NCBI GenBank assembly: GCA_002449635.1
Contig: DJXF01000014.1
Coordinates: 1 to 64,000, forward strand
Direction: 5' to 3'
Length of the DNA: 64,000 nt
From: Clostridiales bacterium UBA7011
GTDB lineage: Bacteria; Bacillota; Clostridia; Oscillospirales; Butyricicoccaceae
Numbering within the stretch: the stretch's first letter is position 1; each line of letters starts with the position of its first letter. Below are positions 10,323 through 18,653 of the stretch, piece after piece. The notes beneath the pieces were generated by a model. It was given only the letters and a program-made list of their open reading frames with translations, ran no database searches and was not told where the DNA came from. Position numbers and translations under genes: made by a program.

Positions 10323-12770
10323 TTGGCGAAGAAAAAAAAGAGCAAAACAGCCAAACGCGTTGGATTCGTCTTACTGACGCTGTTTCTGATCGGTCTGACT
10401 ACGACGGCTATATGCATCGGTGCATTTGTTGTGTATTTGAATACGGTTGTCATGCCGGAGGCAGATCTCGACATCAACAGTCTGTCGATGAAATTCAACA
10501 GCATTATTTACTACACCGACAACAACGGACAGGAACGGGTTCTGCAAAAGCTCGCGAGTCAGGAAAACCGCGAGTGGGTCGACAGAGATCATATTCCGGA
10601 GAATCTGTCCAACGCCTTTGTCGCCATTGAAGATCAGCGCTTTTATGAGCACAGCGGCGTAGACTGGAAGCGTACCGCAGGTGCGGCGCTCAACTGGGTT
10701 CTGCCCATCGGCTCGGGCTACGGCGGCTCGACGATCACCCAGCAGCTGGTCAAAAACATGACGGACAACGATGAATATTCCGTCAAGCGCAAGATCACAG
10801 AGATCATGCGCGCGCTGACATTGGAAAAAAAGGTCGGCGACAAGGACACCATTCTTGAGCTGTACATGAACATTATCTATTTCGGCAAAAATGCCTACGG
10901 TGTTCAGACGGCGGCAAAGACCTACTTTGATAAGCCGGTCAGCGAGCTCGATCTTGCGGAATGTGCGCTGATTGCGGGTCTGACGAAAAATCCTGCCGCC
11001 TACAATCCGTTCAAGTATCCGGAGAATGCCAAAGAACGGCAGGAGGTTGTCCTGGCGGAAATGAAAAATCAGGGCTACATTTCCGAGAGTGAATACACCC
11101 AGGCGGTGAGCGAACAGCTTGCTTATCAGGAGAGTACGGCGAGCGGACAGGGCAAGGGACCGTATTCGTACTTTACCGACATGGTTATTACCGATGTCAT
11201 CAATGATCTGCAGGAGCGGCAGGGATTTTCGGAATCCTATGCACGCACGCTCGTCACCAGCGGAGGCCTGTCCATCTATGCCACCGTTGACATGGATGTG
11301 CAGCATACGATGGAAACGGTATATGAAAACAACAGCAATTTCCCGGATATTTCCGAGGACGGAACCCGTCCGGAATCCGCAATGATCGTTCTCGATCCCA
11401 CGAACGGACAGATTCGCGGCGTTGTCGGCGGACGGGGTGAAAAAACGGACAGCCTTGTCCTCAATCGCGCGACACAGACGAAGCGCTCTCCGGGTTCTTC
11501 GATCAAGCCGCTGAGCACGTATGCCCCGGCGATCGATCAGGGCCTGATCACACCATATTCTGTGGTCACCGATATGCCGGTGTTCAACAACGACGGCTCG
11601 GCATGGCCGCGAAACGAAAACCGCCGCTATAAAGGCCAGACGACGATCATGGACGGCGTTGCGGCTTCTACCAACACGGTTGCCGTACAGGTGCTCAAGA
11701 TGCTGACGCCGCAGTCGGGATTTAATTTCCTGACAGATAAGCTGGGCTTTACAACACTGGAAACGGACGACGTCAACTACGCGCCGATGGCGCTCGGTGC
11801 ATTGACACATGGTGCGACTGTGCGCGAAATGGCGCAGGGCTACACCGCGCTCGCAAACTACGGTAACTTTTCCAAGGCGATCAGCTATACCAAGGTAGTC
11901 GATGCCAACGGCGAGACGATTCTCTCCAACGAGGAAAACAAGCCGACACAGGTATTTGAGCATCCGGAATCGACACCGTATTATGTCAATGATCTGCTGA
12001 CCAATGTCGTTGAGGACGGCACGGGTCGCTTGGCGAGAATCAGCGGAATCGATGTTGCCGGCAAGACCGGTACAACCACGGACAACAAGGACCGCTGGTT
12101 TGCGGGCTATACACCATATTATGTCGGTGTGACGTGGTTCGGCTATGACGCGCGGTACGGTTTGCCGGATCTTTCACCGAACCCTGCGGTTGAGGCATGG
12201 TCCGCTGTCATGGACCGGCTGCACGAGGACAAACCCAACAAGCGGTTTAACCAACCGGCAGAAGGTGAGTTTGTTGAGGCGAGATATTGTCTGGACAGCG
12301 GACTCGCTCCGGATAGTGCCTGCCGCGGCGACGTGCGCGGCAGCCGTGTGGCAACGGGCTGGTTCTATAAAGACGATGTGCCGCAGGAGGAATGCAGCAT
12401 GCATAGGTGGCGTTACAGCGGCCGGGCGCTGCTTGATCTGACACGCCTGTTCCCGCTTTCTGTCGAGGTTGAGGACGAATACTATTGCTATGAAGGCAGG
12501 AATGATGCGATCGGTGAGGGCCAGCGCGTTTCCAGTCCGAACGGTCACTATCGTCCGAGAATTGTTCGGAAACCCAAGCCGAAAACGTCAACCACCCCGA
12601 CGACGCCGACGCCCCCCACAACGCCGACGACGCCGACAACACCGACGACCCCGACCACGCCAACGACACCGACAACGCCGAGTACGGGTGACGGCGGCAT
12701 GGTTGCCACCACCAACACACAGGAGCTGTTGGAACAGATATATGTGTGGTGGGAGCAGATGGTATCGTAA
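10323..12770 (+). CDS. Penicillin-binding protein 1A, bifunctional transglycosylase/transpeptidase
   Basis: Class A PBP of 815 residues that polymerises and cross-links peptidoglycan outside the membrane. A lysine-rich start and one membrane segment (about 14-40) precede the GT51 domain: EDQRFYEHSGVDW with the catalytic Glu, then GGSTITQQLVKNM. The transpeptidase domain has SSIK at 392-395 (acylated Ser392), an SxN-type STN motif and KTGTT. The C-terminus is a Thr-Pro repeat of about 40 residues followed by a short tail. The start is TTG, chosen because GGGAGGAACAGAA lies upstream and no ATG fits. Neighbouring LtaS-like and BofC-like genes make this an envelope region. Confidence 0.94.
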   Translation: MAKKKKSKTAKRVGFVLLTLFLIGLTTTAICIGAFVVYLNTVVMPEADLDINSLSMKFNSIIYYTDNNGQERVLQKLASQENREWVDRDHIPENLSNAFVAIEDQRFYEHSGVDWKRTAGAALNWVLPIGSGYGGSTITQQLVKNMTDNDEYSVKRKITEIMRALTLEKKVGDKDTILELYMNIIYFGKNAYGVQTAAKTYFDKPVSELDLAECALIAGLTKNPAAYNPFKYPENAKERQEVVLAEMKNQGYISESEYTQAVSEQLAYQESTASGQGKGPYSYFTDMVITDVINDLQERQGFSESYARTLVTSGGLSIYATVDMDVQHTMETVYENNSNFPDISEDGTRPESAMIVLDPTNGQIRGVVGGRGEKTDSLVLNRATQTKRSPGSSIKPLSTYAPAIDQGLITPYSVVTDMPVFNNDGSAWPRNENRRYKGQTTIMDGVAASTNTVAVQVLKMLTPQSGFNFLTDKLGFTTLETDDVNYAPMALGALTHGATVREMAQGYTALANYGNFSKAISYTKVVDANGETILSNEENKPTQVFEHPESTPYYVNDLLTNVVEDGTGRLARISGIDVAGKTGTTTDNKDRWFAGYTPYYVGVTWFGYDARYGLPDLSPNPAVEAWSAVMDRLHEDKPNKRFNQPAEGEFVEARYCLDSGLAPDSACRGDVRGSRVATGWFYKDDVPQEECSMHRWRYSGRALLDLTRLFPLSVEVEDEYYCYEGRNDAIGEGQRVSSPNGHYRPRIVRKPKPKTSTTPTTPTPPTTPTTPTTPTTPTTPTTPTTPSTGDGGMVATTNTQELLEQIYVWWEQMVS
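12589..12690 (+). repeat. Threonine-proline coding repeat in PBP1A
   Basis: About 100 bp of imperfect 9-bp units (ACGCCGACG / ACACCGACG type) encode a TTPTTP run near the C-terminus. It is a low-complexity, slippage-prone linker that is probably extended in the cell wall. Confidence 0.8.
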
Positions 12771-12800
12771 CAGCACGCATTTTGAGATGTATTTCTGCAG

Positions 12801-12844
12801 GGATGCTGCCGAATATGCTTCGGCGGCATCCTTGTGCGGTTTTT
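12801..12844 (+). terminator. Hairpin terminator between PBP1A and the LtaS-like gene
   Basis: GGATGCTGCCGAA / TTCGGCGGCATCC stem with a TATG loop. A T-run (12840-12844) lies 8 nt downstream, so termination may be partial and the next gene may be read through. Confidence 0.5.
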
Positions 12845-12862
12845 CTGTGGAGGAATGAACAC

Positions 12863-14767
12863 ATGGAGAAAAAGAATCCGGTGCGCAGCGGCTGGCTGCG
12901 CGGAGTGCTCTGCGCTGTGTGGATGATGGCGGCCTTTATGGGCATTGAAATCTTCATGCGCCATTATGTCTGTGCGGAGCTAGATTATCCGCTCTGGTTT
13001 TCCGCTGCATGGGCACTGCTTCTGGCCGGTTTTGTGCTGCTGCTGCCGCGCATTGCCGCGCGGATTGTGTTTGGCATCCTTTATTTTGTCAGTATGTTTT
13101 ATGCGGTGGCGCAGTCCGGCTATTATCTGATTTTCGGCAAGCTGATGTGGCTGACGGATATCCGCTACGCAGGCGAAGGCGCAGAATTTGCCGGTTCGGT
13201 CTTCGCGTTTTTATCCCGGGGATTTTATATCTCCATTGTGCTGATGATACTCATCGGCATTGTCGGAATCGTCCTGATTCCGGGCGGAAAACGCCGCTGG
13301 GTTACGCGCGTACTCAGTCTGCTTGCCATCATTGCCGGCTGCACGGCATTGTATTTCCTGCCGGCACAGGTATTCCGTGCGGATGCAGATGTGTGGGGCG
13401 GGAAGAATGAATATCGCCGCGCGCTTTCTCTTGAGGGCGCATACGATGTCATGTATGATGCGCGCAAGGTGTACCGGATCTGCGGCCTGTATCAATACAC
13501 CATGCGCGATATCTACAAGCATTTTATCGTACCGCATACGCCTGCTTATGCGGCTGAAATTGAAAAAAACCGCGCAGAAATTGATGCTTTCTTTTCGGAG
13601 CGGGAGCCGGCCTCCGCGAACGGGATGACCGGTCTGCTGAAGGATAAGAACGTCATTGTCGTGCTGTTGGAGACAATGGATGACTGGCTCGTCAATGAAG
13701 AGCTGACACCGAACATCTGTCAGATGATGAAAGAAGGCATCAACTTTACCGATCTGTATACGCCCGGATACGGCGGTGTCCGGACCTTCAATACGGAGTT
13801 TTGTGTCAATACGGGAATCTATCTGCCGACCGATGGAAATCTTGCGTTTTCATACTGCACGAATGATTTTTCTCAGAGCCTGCCCAATCTGTTCCGTGAG
13901 CTGGGCTATTCTGCGGAGTCATTCCATTACAATCAGCCGATTTTCTACAATCGGGGCGTGATGCACCCGGCAATGGGGTATGAGGAATACATCACCTATT
14001 ACGACTATGTGTCCGACCCGTCTGACCCCGCGCTGCTGAGCGATACCTTCCAGTTCGACAATGCGGACGTGAAAAAGAAGTTTTTCGGCGGCGACAGCAA
14101 GAGCGGAAAATTCTGCAGCTTTCTGATTACACGCGCGGCGCACATGCCGTACACCTACGATGATGAGCTGAGCCGGTATGCACTCGAGCGGTATCCCGAA
14201 TACAAGGGAAAGACCGGACACGAGGAAGTGGATTGCCTGCAGGCAAAAGCAAAGCTGGTGGATGACCTGTTTGCCGCGCTGCGGCAGCAGCTGGAGGAGA
14301 CGGGTCATCTGGATGATACGGCAATTGTCGCTTTCGCCGATCATTATGCCTACGGTATGACGGATAAGGACAAACTGATGGAGATGTCCGGTGTGGACAA
14401 CACGCTTCTGGTGGAGAAAACACCGTGCTTTATCTGGGCAAACGGCATGCAGCCGGTGACGGTGGACAAGACGCTGAATACAGCGGATATTCTCCCGACC
14501 GTGCTCAACCTGTTTGACCTGCAGGGACAATATTCCTATCTCGGCCGCGATGCGTTTGACAGCAGCTATGACGGCTATGCGGTATTCCCGAACGGAGACT
14601 GGATTTCCGGCGGCGTGATGTATCGGGACGGCAAAGTTGTGCGGGAGTTCCGCGAGGGAGCGGCCGCGGCTATGGACCTCGAAAAGATGAATCAGACCGC
14701 GCGCGATTTCATCAATGTCAGCAATCTGCTGCTCAAATGCGACTACTATGCGGACAAAGAATCGTAA
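12863..14767 (+). CDS. LtaS-like lipoteichoic acid synthase family protein (paralog 1)
   Basis: A 634-residue membrane enzyme. Five hydrophobic segments in residues 1 to about 200 are followed by an extracellular sulfatase/phosphatase-type domain. Family marks are VIVVLLETMDDW at the start of the domain, a Thr in GGVRTFNTEF as the likely nucleophile (LtaS-like), and late ITRAAHMPY and ADHYAYG metal-site motifs. Enzymes of this family transfer glycerol phosphate from phosphatidylglycerol to polymer or glycolipid. GGAGGAATGAACAC precedes the ATG at 12863. A close paralog lies at 27887-29794. Which polymer each makes cannot be told from sequence. Confidence 0.88.
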   Translation: MEKKNPVRSGWLRGVLCAVWMMAAFMGIEIFMRHYVCAELDYPLWFSAAWALLLAGFVLLLPRIAARIVFGILYFVSMFYAVAQSGYYLIFGKLMWLTDIRYAGEGAEFAGSVFAFLSRGFYISIVLMILIGIVGIVLIPGGKRRWVTRVLSLLAIIAGCTALYFLPAQVFRADADVWGGKNEYRRALSLEGAYDVMYDARKVYRICGLYQYTMRDIYKHFIVPHTPAYAAEIEKNRAEIDAFFSEREPASANGMTGLLKDKNVIVVLLETMDDWLVNEELTPNICQMMKEGINFTDLYTPGYGGVRTFNTEFCVNTGIYLPTDGNLAFSYCTNDFSQSLPNLFRELGYSAESFHYNQPIFYNRGVMHPAMGYEEYITYYDYVSDPSDPALLSDTFQFDNADVKKKFFGGDSKSGKFCSFLITRAAHMPYTYDDELSRYALERYPEYKGKTGHEEVDCLQAKAKLVDDLFAALRQQLEETGHLDDTAIVAFADHYAYGMTDKDKLMEMSGVDNTLLVEKTPCFIWANGMQPVTVDKTLNTADILPTVLNLFDLQGQYSYLGRDAFDSSYDGYAVFPNGDWISGGVMYRDGKVVREFREGAAAAMDLEKMNQTARDFINVSNLLLKCDYYADKES

Positions 14768-14785
14768 ATGAGAAAAAGAAAGTGA

Positions 14786-14814
14786 TTGCAATGAACAAAA
14801 GAATATAGTATAAT
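14786..14814 (+). promoter_or_regulatory. Promoter of the SRP RNA gene
   Basis: TTGCAA (14786-14791), 17-bp spacer, TATAAT (14809-14814). It is strong and close to consensus, as expected for a stable RNA. The RNA would start about 20 bp downstream. Confidence 0.8.
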
Positions 14815-14837
14815 ACTTTTGCATGTGGAAAAACGAT

Positions 14838-15126
14838 GCTCCGCGTGGCTGCGCTAGCCGGGACGGCAGCGGTGTCCTGTACCTGCAATCCGCTACAGCA
14901 GGGGTGAATCCCGGCCCGCGGGCGGCGCGTGTATTGTTTGACCGAAAGCGGAGGACGATGAAGATTCGGTCCCGCGCAACATCGGACTGTGAACCATGTC
15001 AGGCGGGGAACCGAGCAGCATTAAGCAGAACCCGGTGTGTGCCGCGGGAACGCCGAGTCAGAGTCTGACGTTTCCGGTACCAGGTATTACGCTTCGTTCA
15101 ACGGCCGGTGCGCGGTCGCGCGGAGC
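14838..15126 (+). ncRNA. ffs: Signal recognition particle RNA, large type with Alu domain
   Basis: RNA scaffold of SRP, which binds Ffh and targets nascent membrane proteins. The S-domain hallmark GAACCATGTCAGG is at about 14991-15003, followed by a GGAA-type tetraloop and AGCAGCATTAAG. The 5' Alu part carries GCGGTGTCCTGTACCTG and a CAATCCGCTACAGCAGGG stretch like Bacillus scRNA. The ends pair: GCTCCGCG at 14838 with CGCGGAGC ending at 15126, the stem continuing inward with G-U pairs. The length of about 289 nt fits the large Firmicutes type; ends are set by the closing stem and could shift by a few bases. It sits next to dnaX, a common Firmicutes arrangement. Confidence 0.93.
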
Positions 15127-15158
15127 ACCGTTCTTCCACAGCATGAAGAGGAGCACAG

Positions 15159-15184
15159 ACGGGCAATTTCGGTTGCCCGTTTTT
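15159..15184 (+). terminator. Intrinsic terminator after the SRP RNA
   Basis: ACGGGCAA / TTGCCCGT stem with a 6-nt loop, followed by TTTT. Confidence 0.75.
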
Positions 15185-15211
15185 CCGATTCTTCCGGAAA
15201 GGAGAGGGCGT

Positions 15212-16837
15212 ATGTATCAGGCATTGTACCGCAAATGGCGGCCGGAACGGTTTGCCGATGTTGTAGGACAACAGCATATCACCGACACGCTGCGCGCGCA
15301 GCTGGAGAGCGGGCGCCTGTCGCACGCCTATCTGTTCACGGGTACGCGCGGCACAGGCAAGACAACCTGTGCGAAAATTCTCGCGCGTGCGGTCAACTGC
15401 ACCGATTTGCAGCACGGTGACCCGTGCGGCGTCTGTCCGGCGTGCCGCGGCATTCTGGACGGCAGCGTGCTCGATGTCGTGGAAATCGACGCGGCTTCCA
15501 ACAACGGCGTCGACAACATCCGCGATATCCGCGATGAGACGCGCTACACACCTGCCTCTGTAAAAATGCGTGTGTACATCATAGACGAGGTGCATATGCT
15601 GTCACAGGGCGCATTCAACGCGCTGCTCAAGACACTGGAGGAGCCGCCGGCACATGTGCTGTTCATCCTCGCAACGACTGAGATCAACAAGGTGCCCGCG
15701 ACCATTCTGTCCCGCTGTCAGCGCTTTGATTTCCGCCGGATTGCACCGCATGATATCGCACATCGGCTGTCGGAAATTGCTCAGCAGGAGGACATCCCCC
15801 TGACAGACGGCGGTGCGCGCATGATTGCGCGGCTGGCAGACGGCGCGCTGCGCGATGCACTGTCCATCCTCGACCGCGCGGCGGCGGGGAGCAGTGAGCC
15901 GATTGACGAGGAACGCGTCGCAGCGGGTGTGGGTATTCTGGCAGGTGACACAGCCGTCACGCTGATGGAGCACATCCTGACAGGGGATCTGACGGCGGCC
16001 ATCGGACAGCTGGCTGAGAGCTACACGGCCGGACGCGAGCTGGGCGCTGTGCTCGATCAGCTGCTGGGATTGATTCGGGATATGCTTTTGGTCAAGACAA
16101 GCCGCAGCGATGTCTCCGCACTGCTGTCGCCGGCATATTCGCTCAAAACCGTGCAGCATTTGTGTGAATCGGTACCGGCATCGCGCCTGCTCGCCTATAC
16201 GGGCATTTTACAGGATGCGCTCACGCGTATGCCGCACGCCGCGAACCGGCGCATTGAAGCAGAGCTTTGCGTTGTTCGGCTGTGCCGGCTGACGGCAGAG
16301 GACTATGACACGCTGAGCGGGCGTGTGGACGCACTGGAGGAAAAGCTGGCGCACGGCGTTCCGATGGCTCCCGTTCCCGCAAATGCACAGCCGCTGCCGG
16401 AGGGATTCCCGTCAGATGGAGATGTCCCGCCTCCCGGGGAGGACGATGCGCCGCCGAAGGACAGCGCGCCGCAGGCACAGCCTCCCGCGCAGCCGCCCAA
16501 AGAGCTGGAGTGCAGCCCGCAGTGGAATGACATCACACTCGCGGCGAAAAAGCTGCTGCCGATGAGCAAATTCGCGCAGCTGACATTTGCAAAGGGCATT
16601 TTGCACGGGCACGATCTGCTGGTTGTGTGCGAGGATGCGTTCACATATGATCTGTGTCGGGAAAACAGCGTCAGACAGGCGCTGACACAGGCGGCACAGC
16701 AGGTGACGGGCCGGCCGTACCGTGTGAAGGTGATCGAAGAAAGCAGCATTTCCACCCTTTCCACAAAGGCAAATCCGGTTGATGAGATCATCCGGCGCGC
16801 CGGTGAGCTGGATGTTGCATGTGAAATAAACGACTGA
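15212..16837 (+). CDS. dnaX: DNA polymerase III subunits gamma and tau
   Basis: Clamp-loader ATPase of 541 residues. Walker A GTRGTGKT is at 44-51, zinc-binding cysteines at 63, 72, 75 and 78, DEVHM (Walker B) near 127-131, and the sensor/arginine-finger TILSRCQRF follows near 170. The C-terminal third is Pro-rich and then a tau-like domain. The ATG at 15212 follows GGAAAGGAGAGGGCGT; the frame runs on upstream through the SRP RNA, which is not coding. No convincing A6-G slippery site for gamma production was seen. It forms an operon with ybaB and recR, the classic arrangement. Confidence 0.95.
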   Translation: MYQALYRKWRPERFADVVGQQHITDTLRAQLESGRLSHAYLFTGTRGTGKTTCAKILARAVNCTDLQHGDPCGVCPACRGILDGSVLDVVEIDAASNNGVDNIRDIRDETRYTPASVKMRVYIIDEVHMLSQGAFNALLKTLEEPPAHVLFILATTEINKVPATILSRCQRFDFRRIAPHDIAHRLSEIAQQEDIPLTDGGARMIARLADGALRDALSILDRAAAGSSEPIDEERVAAGVGILAGDTAVTLMEHILTGDLTAAIGQLAESYTAGRELGAVLDQLLGLIRDMLLVKTSRSDVSALLSPAYSLKTVQHLCESVPASRLLAYTGILQDALTRMPHAANRRIEAELCVVRLCRLTAEDYDTLSGRVDALEEKLAHGVPMAPVPANAQPLPEGFPSDGDVPPPGEDDAPPKDSAPQAQPPAQPPKELECSPQWNDITLAAKKLLPMSKFAQLTFAKGILHGHDLLVVCEDAFTYDLCRENSVRQALTQAAQQVTGRPYRVKVIEESSISTLSTKANPVDEIIRRAGELDVACEIND

Positions 16838-16859
16838 AAAAACAGGAGGACAGGATACA

Positions 16860-17222
16860 ATGGCAAAGGGATTTAAGAGCCGCGGCGGTATGGGCAGAGG
16901 CGGCGCAATGGGCGGCATGAATATGAACGCCATGATTAAAAAGGCTCAGAAGATGCAGGAAGAAATGGTCAAGGCACAGGAAGAGCTGGGCAACAAGGAA
17001 TACACAGCGACCTCCGGCGGCGGCGCGGTGACTGCTGTCGTCAAGGGCTCCAATCAGATTGTCAGCCTGAAGCTGAATCCGGAGGTTGTCGATCCCGATG
17101 ACATCGAGATGCTGGAGGATCTGATCGTCACAGCGGTCAATCAGGCGCTCAAGACAGCCGATGAGGAAAGCGCGGCTATCATGCGGCAGGCGACCGGCGG
17201 CGGTATGCCCGGCCTGTTTTAA
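16860..17222 (+). CDS. ybaB: Nucleoid-associated protein, YbaB/EbfC family
   Basis: A 120-residue DNA-binding protein of the tweezer-like YbaB dimer family. A Gly/Met/Arg-rich N-terminal extension (residues 3-22) precedes the core helix IKKAQKMQEEMVKAQEEL. The family strand motif SGGGAVTAVVKGS and helix LEDLIVTAVNQAL follow. The gene is 22 bp after dnaX and 6 bp before recR, so it is in the dnaX-ybaB-recR operon. The exact role is not settled in the family. Confidence 0.92.
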   Translation: MAKGFKSRGGMGRGGAMGGMNMNAMIKKAQKMQEEMVKAQEELGNKEYTATSGGGAVTAVVKGSNQIVSLKLNPEVVDPDDIEMLEDLIVTAVNQALKTADEESAAIMRQATGGGMPGLF

Positions 17223-17228
17223 CCGGCT

Positions 17229-17834
17229 ATGAAATTTTTTGCACCGTCTGTGGAGACGCTGATTGATGAATTTGCCAAGCTGCCCGGAATCGGGCGCAAA
17301 TCGGCGCAGCGGCTGGCATTTTATGTGCTCAATCAGCCAAAGGAACGTGCGGAAGCACTGGCTCGGGCGATTACAGAAGCCAAGCAAACGGTTCATTTGT
17401 GTCCGAGGTGTCAGAATCTGACGGATGAAGAGCTGTGCCCGATCTGTGCGGACACGGCGCGCGATGCCCATACGGTTTGTGTGGTTGCCGATCCGAAGGA
17501 TGTGCTCGCGTTTGAAAAGACGCGGGAATATCACGGACTCTATCATGTGCTGCACGGCACCATTTCGCCGCTCAATCACATCGGTCCGGATGATCTGCGC
17601 ATTCGGGAGCTGCTGCACCGCGTGGCAGAGGAGGACATTGAGGAAGTCATTCTGGCGACCAATCCGGATACGGAGGGTGAGGCGACGGCGATGTATCTCG
17701 CCCGCCTGCTGCGTCCGTTTCACATCCGCGTGAGCCGGCTCGCGTACGGCATTCCGGTCGGCGGGCAGCTGGAATATATCGACGAGGTGACGCTGATGCG
17801 TGCGCTTGACGGCAGACAAAGCGTCGAGGGATGA
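17229..17834 (+). CDS. recR: Recombination mediator protein RecR
   Basis: RecFOR pathway protein that helps load RecA at gapped DNA. Its 201 residues are full length. It has the N-terminal helix-hairpin-helix LPGIGRKSAQRLAFY, a four-cysteine zinc finger (CPRC and CPIC, residues 58-74) and a Toprim domain starting VCVVADPKDVLAFE. The C-terminal SRLAYGIPVGGQLEY is the family signature. It is the last gene of the dnaX operon and is followed by a strong terminator. Confidence 0.96.
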   Translation: MKFFAPSVETLIDEFAKLPGIGRKSAQRLAFYVLNQPKERAEALARAITEAKQTVHLCPRCQNLTDEELCPICADTARDAHTVCVVADPKDVLAFEKTREYHGLYHVLHGTISPLNHIGPDDLRIRELLHRVAEEDIEEVILATNPDTEGEATAMYLARLLRPFHIRVSRLAYGIPVGGQLEYIDEVTLMRALDGRQSVEG

Positions 17835-17836
17835 AG

Positions 17837-17869
17837 AACAGGCGGTGTTTTCAAAACACCGCCTGTTTT
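17837..17869 (+). terminator. Intrinsic terminator of the dnaX-ybaB-recR operon
   Basis: AACAGGCGGTGTTTT and its complement form a long stem with almost no loop; four T residues close the element. Confidence 0.85.
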
Positions 17870-17915
17870 AGCGAAAGAATGCCTGTGTTCGCGTTGCTGG
17901 AAGGAAAACGGAAAG

Positions 17916-17944
17916 AAAAAAGCTCGCCTTACGGCGAGCTTTTT
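17916..17944. terminator. Bidirectional terminator between recR and hsp20
   Basis: AAAAAGCTCGCC / GGCGAGCTTTTT with a TTAC loop. A-run and T-run flank both sides, so it can end transcription from either strand, above all hsp20 on the minus strand. Confidence 0.85.
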
Positions 17945-17972
17945 GACACCCTTTCGCGTTGGGAAAGCAAGG

Positions 17973-18401
17973 TTATTCGATCTCAATTCTGCGGGTTTCC
18001 GGAACAACCTCCTGTGCCTTCGGCAGGGAGAGCTCCAGCACGCCGTCGTGATAAGCGGCGGAAATCGCGTTTTCGTCGATGCCGGCGATGTCAAAGCTGC
18101 GGCGGAACGAGCCGTAGCGGCGCTCACGGCGGATATAAGATCCCTTGTCGTCCTTCTCGTCGTTGTTGTCTGTGTGCTCAGCAGTGATGGTCAGGATGCC
18201 GTCCTTGACGTCCAGCTTAATGTCTTCCTTGCGGAAGCCCGGCAGCTCGGCCTCGAGAACATATTTGTCATCCGCATCGCGGATATCGGTGCGGAATGCC
18301 GGCAGATCTATGGTGCTGTTCTTGAAAAAGTTGCGCTCAAAGTTGTCAAATACATCAAACAGGTTGCGGTCACGGTATTCAAACGGAATCATTCCAAACA
18401 T
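17973..18401 (-). CDS. Small heat-shock protein, Hsp20/alpha-crystallin family
   Basis: ATP-independent holdase chaperone of 142 residues. The alpha-crystallin domain covers about 37-130, with YVLEAELPGFRKEDI at its start and the GVLELSLPK strand at its end; the IEIE tail carries the I-x-I dimer-linking motif. Two HrcA-type CIRCE operators lie upstream (18445-18471 and 18622-18648), so heat-shock control by HrcA is likely. The gene is monocistronic with a terminator at 17916. Confidence 0.94.
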   Translation of the reverse strand: MFGMIPFEYRDRNLFDVFDNFERNFFKNSTIDLPAFRTDIRDADDKYVLEAELPGFRKEDIKLDVKDGILTITAEHTDNNDEKDDKGSYIRRERRYGSFRRSFDIAGIDENAISAAYHDGVLELSLPKAQEVVPETRRIEIE

Positions 18402-18444
18402 AAGTCATTGTCCTTTCTTCATTATAATTGAGGGAGTTGTGGTT

Positions 18445-18471
18445 TTAGCATTCTCACTATTCGAGTGCTAA
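18445..18471 (-). promoter_or_regulatory. CIRCE operator, proximal (one mismatch)
   Basis: Plus strand: TTAGCATTC, 9-bp spacer, GAGTGCTAA. The left arm differs by one base from consensus TTAGCACTC. It lies 44 bp upstream of the hsp20 start. Confidence 0.85.
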
Positions 18472-18621
18472 ATATCGGAATATAGTTCCCAATATTTCTC
18501 CATCGGATCCGCCTTCTTTCGTCGCACCCTTCGTCTTGAAGAGGTGTTCTTTTTTTCTTTGACTATAGTATAGGCGGCAATTTTGAATAATATTCGGATA
18601 AATTGTGACTAAATTGTAAAT

Positions 18622-18648
18622 TTAGCACTCTGACCAAGAGAGTGCTAA
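18622..18648 (-). promoter_or_regulatory. CIRCE operator, distal (perfect)
   Basis: TTAGCACTC, 9-bp spacer, GAGTGCTAA: a perfect HrcA site. It lies 177 bp (centre to centre) upstream of the proximal site and 5 bp past the 3' end of the araC-type gene. Confidence 0.93.
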
Positions 18649-18653
18649 AAAAA

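Noticed and set aside
10371..11963. 530-codon open frame on the minus strand
   Set aside because: Antisense to PBP1A and rich in unlikely residue runs; no family resemblance.
12589..12690. CRISPR-like array
   Set aside because: The repeats are 9-bp coding units without spacers, within PBP1A.
14823..15068. Open frame across the SRP RNA
   Set aside because: The region is clearly SRP RNA by its conserved loop and closing stem; the frame has no coding character.
16535..16560. Possible programmed frameshift in dnaX
   Set aside because: A GAAAAAG run near 16544 is only five A residues; no A6 slippery heptamer with a downstream stem was seen.
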